The notes beneath the pieces were generated by a model. It was not told where the DNA came from and did not search any database. It worked only from the letters and a program-made list of their open reading frames with translations. A stretch of DNA of 64,000 nucleotides from DATHTK01 sp035463295 (GTDB lineage: Bacteria; Actinomycetota; Rubrobacteria; Rubrobacterales; Rubrobacteraceae). The stretch covers positions 15,636-79,635 of the forward strand of contig DATHTK010000021.1 in NCBI GenBank assembly GCA_035463295.1. Reading direction: 5' to 3'. Position numbers and translations under genes: made by a program. Numbering within the stretch: the stretch's first letter is position 1; each line of letters begins with the position of its first letter. Below, in pieces: positions 60,249-64,000 of the stretch.

Positions 60249-61063
60249 TGATGGAAAGTACAACGCCGATCATCGCGTTGCGCAACGTCTCGAAGTACTT
60301 CAGCTCGGTCATCGCGCTGGAGGACATCTCCATGACGGTCAGGGCCGGCGAGGTGATGTGCCTGCTCGGAGACAACGGGGCGGGGAAGTCCACCCTGATC
60401 AAGATCGTCTCCGGAGTCCACAGGCCCGACAAAGGGGCGCTCCTGGTCGAGAACGAGGAGGTGAATTTCGACTCGCCGCGCGATGCCATAGAGCGCGGGA
60501 TCGCCACTGTCTACCAGGACCTGGCGATGATTCCCTTGATGGGTCTCTCCAGGAACTTCTTCCTCGGCCGTGAACCTACGAAGGGCGCTGGCCCCTTCAA
60601 GCGCTTCGACATGACGTTCGCAGACCGCGTAACCCGCGAGGAGCTGGACAAGATCGGCATCCAGGTTCGCGACACCTCCCAGCCGGTGGCTACCCTCTCC
60701 GGCGGCGAGCGACAGTCGGTAGCCATCGCCCGCGCCATCTACTTCGGGGCGAAGGTTCTGATCCTCGACGAGCCGACGAGCGCCCTCGGGGTCAAGCAGG
60801 CCTCGATCGTGCTGCGCTACATCGCCCGGGCTCGCGAGCAGGGCGTCGCCGTCGTGTTTATCAGCCACAACGTCCACCACGCCTACGCCATCGGCGACCG
60901 GTTCACGGTAATAAATCGCGGGCGCAGCGAGGGCACCTTCGAGAGGGAAAATATCAGTATACAAGAGCTGGAGAAGCTGATGGCCGGCGGTGCGGAGCTC
61001 GAGAAGCTCGAGACCGAGCTCCGGGAGAGCGGAGCCGCAAAGCCGGAAGCTTCGGCGAGCTGA
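60248..61063 (+). CDS. ABC sugar transporter ATPase (single domain)
   Basis: 271 residues, one ATPase domain rather than the fused pair typical of RbsA. Walker A GDNGAGKSTLIKIV, signature LSGGERQSVAIARAI, Walker B VLILDEPTSALGVK and H-loop FISHNVHHAY. A charged 25-residue tail ends it. ATG overlaps the permease TGA (TGATG). Confidence 0.93.
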   Translation: MMESTTPIIALRNVSKYFSSVIALEDISMTVRAGEVMCLLGDNGAGKSTLIKIVSGVHRPDKGALLVENEEVNFDSPRDAIERGIATVYQDLAMIPLMGLSRNFFLGREPTKGAGPFKRFDMTFADRVTREELDKIGIQVRDTSQPVATLSGGERQSVAIARAIYFGAKVLILDEPTSALGVKQASIVLRYIARAREQGVAVVFISHNVHHAYAIGDRFTVINRGRSEGTFERENISIQELEKLMAGGAELEKLETELRESGAAKPEASAS

Positions 61064-61081
61064 TAGAGGGGGTATCGACGA

Positions 61082-62962
61082 ATGGGCACACTGCGGCTGA
61101 CGATGGCCCAGGCACTGGTCAGATTTCTGGCCAACCAGTACGTCGAGCGCGACGGCGTGGAGCAGCGCTTCTTCGCCGGGTGCTTCGGCATCTTCGGCCA
61201 CGGCAACGTCGCGGGCGTAGGTCAGGCCCTCCAGCAGTACGCGGATGACCTGACCTACTACCAGGCGCGTAACGAGCAGGCGATGGTCCACGCCGCGGCC
61301 GCCTACGCCCGCCAGAAGAACCGCCTGCAGACCCTCGCCTGTACGAGCTCCATCGGCCCCGGCGCGACGAACATGGTGACGGGGGCGGCGCTCGCGACTA
61401 TCAATCGTCTGCCCGTGCTGCTGCTGCCGGGGGACGTCTTCGCCTCGCGGGTCCCCGATCCCGTGTTGCAGAAGCTCGAAGCGCCCCATGACGGCGACCT
61501 CTCCGTTAACGACTGCTTCCGGGCGGTCTCCAGGTACTGGGACCGTGTAAACCGGCCGGAGCAAGTCATCCCCGCGGCTCTGGCCGCCATGCGTGTGCTG
61601 ACAGATGGGGCGGAGACGGGGGCCGTCACACTGGCCCTGCCGCAGGACGTGCAGGCCGAGGCCTTCGACTACCCGGAGGAGTTCTTCGAGAAGCGTACCT
61701 GGCGCGTGGGGCGACCGCTCCCGGAATCGGAGATGATAGAGCGCGCTGAGGCCCTGATCCGCGAGTCGAGCCGGCCCATGATCGTCTCTGGTGGCGGCAC
61801 CATCTACTCGGAGGCCACCGAGGCATTGCGACGATTTGCCGAGGCGACCGGCATCCCCGTCGCCGAGACGCAGGCGGGCAAGGGCTCCATGCCCTACGAC
61901 CACCCGCTAGCGCTCGGGGCCGTAGGCGCCACCGGCACCTTCTCCGCCAACCGCGCCGCCCGCGAAGCGGACCTCGTCATCGGTATCGGAACCCGCTGGA
62001 GCGACTTCACCACCGCTTCGAAGACCGCTTTCCAGAACCCTCGAGTGAAGTTCGTCAACGTCAACGTCGCGGACTTCGATGCCCACAAGCACGCCGGGCT
62101 CGCTCTCGTCGGCGACGCCCGCGCCACCCTGGAGGCCCTCGGTGGCGCTCTGGCGGACTACGAGGTCGAGGGGGCCTACAGGGAGCAGAGTCAGAGAGCA
62201 TCGCAAGAGTGGGATAGAGAAGTCGGGCGGCTCTACAACCTGGGGCACGGTCCGTTACCGGCGCAGAGCGAGGTGATCGGGGCGGTCAACTCGTTCTCGG
62301 ATCCCGCCGACGTGGTGGTCTGCGCGGCGGGCTCGATGCCGGGCGACCTGCACAAGCTCTGGCGCACGCGCGACCCGAAGGGCTACCACGTCGAGTACGG
62401 CTACTCGTGCATGGGCTACGAGATCGCCGGGGGCTTGGGGATAAAGATGGCCGCCCCCGAACGCGAGGTCTACGTCATGGTCGGCGACGGCTCCTACCTG
62501 ATGATGAACTCGGAGATCATCACCTCCGTGCAGGAGGGATACAAGCTCACGATAGTCCTCGTAGATAACTCCGGCTTCTCCTCCATCGGCGCTCTCAGTC
62601 GCTCAGTCGGCTCGCAGGGATTCGGTACCCAGTACCGCTACCGCAAGAACGGCTCCCTCGGCCTCGACACCGAGAGAGAACCGGGCGAGGCGCTGCCGGT
62701 GGACCTGGCGACCAACGCGCAGAGCCTGGGGGCGCACGTGATCCCGGCGAAGACCGTCGACGAGGTTCGGGACGCCCTGTCGGAGGCGAAGAGCCTGGAC
62801 CGGACCGTCGTGATCCACATACCCGTAGACCGCTACGAGGGCGTGCCGGACTACGAGTCGTTCTGGGACGTGCCGGTGGCGGAGGTCTCCGAGATGGACA
62901 CCGTCGTCGCCGCTCGCGAGGAGTACGCCGCGAACAGGCAGGCCGAGCGTCGATACCTGTAG
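61082..62962 (+). CDS. iolD: Trihydroxycyclohexanedione hydrolase
   Basis: 626 residues, thiamine-diphosphate enzyme of the acetolactate-synthase fold. N-terminal YQARNEQAMVHAAAAYARQK has the catalytic Glu; MVGDGSYLMMNSEIITSVQE is the ThDP-Mg motif (GDGS...N). It opens the six-membered ring of the diketone to 5-deoxy-glucuronate. AGAGGGGG precedes the ATG. The length equals that of known IolD. Confidence 0.95.
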   Translation: MGTLRLTMAQALVRFLANQYVERDGVEQRFFAGCFGIFGHGNVAGVGQALQQYADDLTYYQARNEQAMVHAAAAYARQKNRLQTLACTSSIGPGATNMVTGAALATINRLPVLLLPGDVFASRVPDPVLQKLEAPHDGDLSVNDCFRAVSRYWDRVNRPEQVIPAALAAMRVLTDGAETGAVTLALPQDVQAEAFDYPEEFFEKRTWRVGRPLPESEMIERAEALIRESSRPMIVSGGGTIYSEATEALRRFAEATGIPVAETQAGKGSMPYDHPLALGAVGATGTFSANRAAREADLVIGIGTRWSDFTTASKTAFQNPRVKFVNVNVADFDAHKHAGLALVGDARATLEALGGALADYEVEGAYREQSQRASQEWDREVGRLYNLGHGPLPAQSEVIGAVNSFSDPADVVVCAAGSMPGDLHKLWRTRDPKGYHVEYGYSCMGYEIAGGLGIKMAAPEREVYVMVGDGSYLMMNSEIITSVQEGYKLTIVLVDNSGFSSIGALSRSVGSQGFGTQYRYRKNGSLGLDTEREPGEALPVDLATNAQSLGAHVIPAKTVDEVRDALSEAKSLDRTVVIHIPVDRYEGVPDYESFWDVPVAEVSEMDTVVAAREEYAANRQAERRYL

Positions 62963-62978
62963 AGAGGAGCTTCACAAA

Positions 62979-63773
62979 TTGTCGGACCTTACCGTCAAGA
63001 GCAACAACGAACCGGACGCGAGCGGCAGCATCGTGAAGGTAACGCCCGAGTCCGCCGGCTGGGACTACGTCGGCTTCGAGGTCTTGCGCCTCGCCGCCGG
63101 CGAGACCGTCGAGCGCCGTACAGACGGCGAGGAGGTCTGCCTGGTGCCGATCTCCGGGGCGTGCTCCGTCGCGATCGAGAGCGAGGAGTGGGAGATCGGC
63201 GGCCGGAAGGACCCGTTCGACGGCCCGCCACACGCGCTGTATCTTCCCCCCGGAACGGACTACCGGGTCGAGGCTGCGGGTGATCTGGAGCTGGCGGTCT
63301 GCTCCGCCCCCGCCGAGGAGGGCGTGGCACCGTTCGTCGTCCGGCCGGAGGAGATCGAGGTCGAGACGCGCGGCTCGGGGCATATGGAACGCGAGGTGCG
63401 GCCGATCCTCATGGCGGAGAGGCCCGCCGAACGCCTGCTCGTCGTCGAGGTACTGACCCCGAACGGACACTGGTCGAGCTATCCTCCGCACAAGCACGAC
63501 CGGGACGCGCCGCCAGAGGAGACTTATCTGGAGGAGACCTACTACCACCGCGTCAAGCCGGCGTGGGGTTTCGCCGTGCAACGAGTCTACACCGACGACC
63601 GCTCGCTGGACGAGACGCTCGCCGTCGGCGACGGGGACGTAGTGCTCGTCCCGAAGGGATACCACCCGGTCTCCGCACCGCCCGGCTACGACCTCTACTA
63701 CCTGAACGTCATGGCCGGCCCCATACGTGAGTGGAGGTTCAAGAACGATCCCGACCACGAGTGGCTCTTCTAG
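62979..63773 (+). CDS. iolB: 5-Deoxy-glucuronate isomerase
   Basis: 264 residues, bicupin. EVLTPNGHWSSYPPHKHDRD (metal His) and EETYLEETYYHRVKPAWGFA (metal Glu and His) are the second-cupin ligands; VLVPKGYHPVSAPPGYDLYY completes the site. It converts 5-deoxy-glucuronate to 2-deoxy-5-keto-gluconate. TTG start with AGAGAGGAGC upstream. Confidence 0.94.
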   Translation: MSDLTVKSNNEPDASGSIVKVTPESAGWDYVGFEVLRLAAGETVERRTDGEEVCLVPISGACSVAIESEEWEIGGRKDPFDGPPHALYLPPGTDYRVEAAGDLELAVCSAPAEEGVAPFVVRPEEIEVETRGSGHMEREVRPILMAERPAERLLVVEVLTPNGHWSSYPPHKHDRDAPPEETYLEETYYHRVKPAWGFAVQRVYTDDRSLDETLAVGDGDVVLVPKGYHPVSAPPGYDLYYLNVMAGPIREWRFKNDPDHEWLF

Positions 63774-63803
63774 CCACGCGAGAGCTCGAGAAGAGGAGCA
63801 GAG

Positions 63804-64000
63804 ATGCAAGAGACTCGCAGGGTAGTCCGCAACTTTATTGGAGGGGAGTGGGTGGACGGCAACGGCAAGGAGACGGAGCCCGTCTACGACCCCGCTACCG
63901 CAGAGGTCATAGCCCAGACCCCTCTCTCCACTCGCGAGGACGTCGAGCGCGCCGTACAGAAGGCTTCCCAAGCCTTCCCCGAGTGGGCCGCAACCCCCGT
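63804..64000 (+). CDS. iolA: Methylmalonate-semialdehyde dehydrogenase, 5' part
   Basis: The first 65 codons to the window edge: NFIGGEWVDGNGKETEPVYD, then PATAEVIAQTPLSTREDVER, the start of an MmsA/IolA-type CoA-acylating aldehyde dehydrogenase. It would turn malonate semialdehyde into acetyl-CoA, the last step of inositol breakdown. AAGAGGAG precedes the ATG. Active-site Cys lies beyond the window. Confidence 0.85.
   Translation, partial: MQETRRVVRNFIGGEWVDGNGKETEPVYDPATAEVIAQTPLSTREDVERAVQKASQAFPEWAATP

Noticed and set aside
60077..61903. Minus-strand open frame of 608 codons opposite permease, ATPase and iolD
   Set aside because: Three real genes with full motifs lie on the plus strand; the opposite frame is a high-GC shadow.
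1..64000. CRISPR arrays, IS elements, prophage or integrase
   Set aside because: No regularly spaced repeats, transposase, integrase or attachment-site duplication was seen.

Overview
The window looks like a chromosomal segment of a high-GC, deep-branching actinobacterium, most like Rubrobacter. This is inferred from the strong G/C bias at third codon positions, an F420/deazaflavin-type (Ddn-like) protein, CO-dehydrogenase accessory genes, CsoR-type copper control, frequent GTG/TTG starts and many TANNNT boxes placed so close to start codons that the mRNAs would be leaderless. No phage, IS element, CRISPR array or rRNA was found. One tRNA (Ser-GGA) is present.

Layout. 1-2.3 kb: end of a molybdenum-hydroxylase (CO/xanthine dehydrogenase type) accessory cluster: a C-terminal YHS domain, two tandem MobA/MocA-like nucleotidyltransferases and CoxG. 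2.3-9.7 kb: a copper regulon on the minus strand: copA-csoR-copZ, and an operon of a broken small membrane protein, OmpR-type regulator, histidine kinase with a Met-rich sensor loop, SHOCT protein and multicopper oxidase. Two near-identical 17-bp GC-rich boxes sit upstream of both operons. 9.7-19.7 kb: housekeeping and miscellaneous genes (phosphoesterase, hydrolase, GNAT, SIS sugar isomerase, DMT and DedA-like membrane proteins, isochorismatase, a Ser/Thr kinase overlapping an ABC exporter, a 41-residue poly-arginine protein) with remnants of NmrA-like and MocR-like genes. 19.9-22.2 kb: a second, divergently transcribed two-component pair. 22.4-31.4 kb: topoisomerase, FAD oxidase, ABC-2 exporter, PIG-V-like mannosyltransferase, MFS pump, acyltransferase.

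31.6-36.2 kb: a compact cluster (divergent folB; ribD-like reductase, Zn-site-less medium-chain dehydrogenase, PTPS-like protein with a rebuilt active site, GT4-methyltransferase fusion). It reads as a pathway for a glycosylated, methylated pterin- or deazapurine-like compound and is the best candidate here for an undescribed system. 36.2-47.9 kb: Ca2+/H+ antiporter, PHP phosphatase, AlaX, DUF192 lipoprotein, GalT/HIT-like protein, a class I cyclic-di-GMP riboswitch lying before a tiny ORF, SDR, DrrABC-like exporter, Ddn-like protein, a rhodanese gene interrupted by TGA at a cysteine position, mtnA and tRNA-Ser. 47.9-51.1 kb: CPBP protease and a DUF6920-like protein among decayed genes.

51.1-64 kb: a full myo-inositol catabolic operon under a GntR/HutC repressor: Gfo/Idh dehydrogenase, IolC-DUF2090 fusion, substrate-binding protein, IolG, IolE, second substrate-binding protein, permease, ATPase, IolD, IolB and the start of IolA/MmsA. 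Inositol would be imported by the ABC system, oxidised by IolG, dehydrated by IolE, hydrolysed by IolD, isomerised by IolB, phosphorylated and cleaved by the IolC fusion, and finished by the semialdehyde dehydrogenase.
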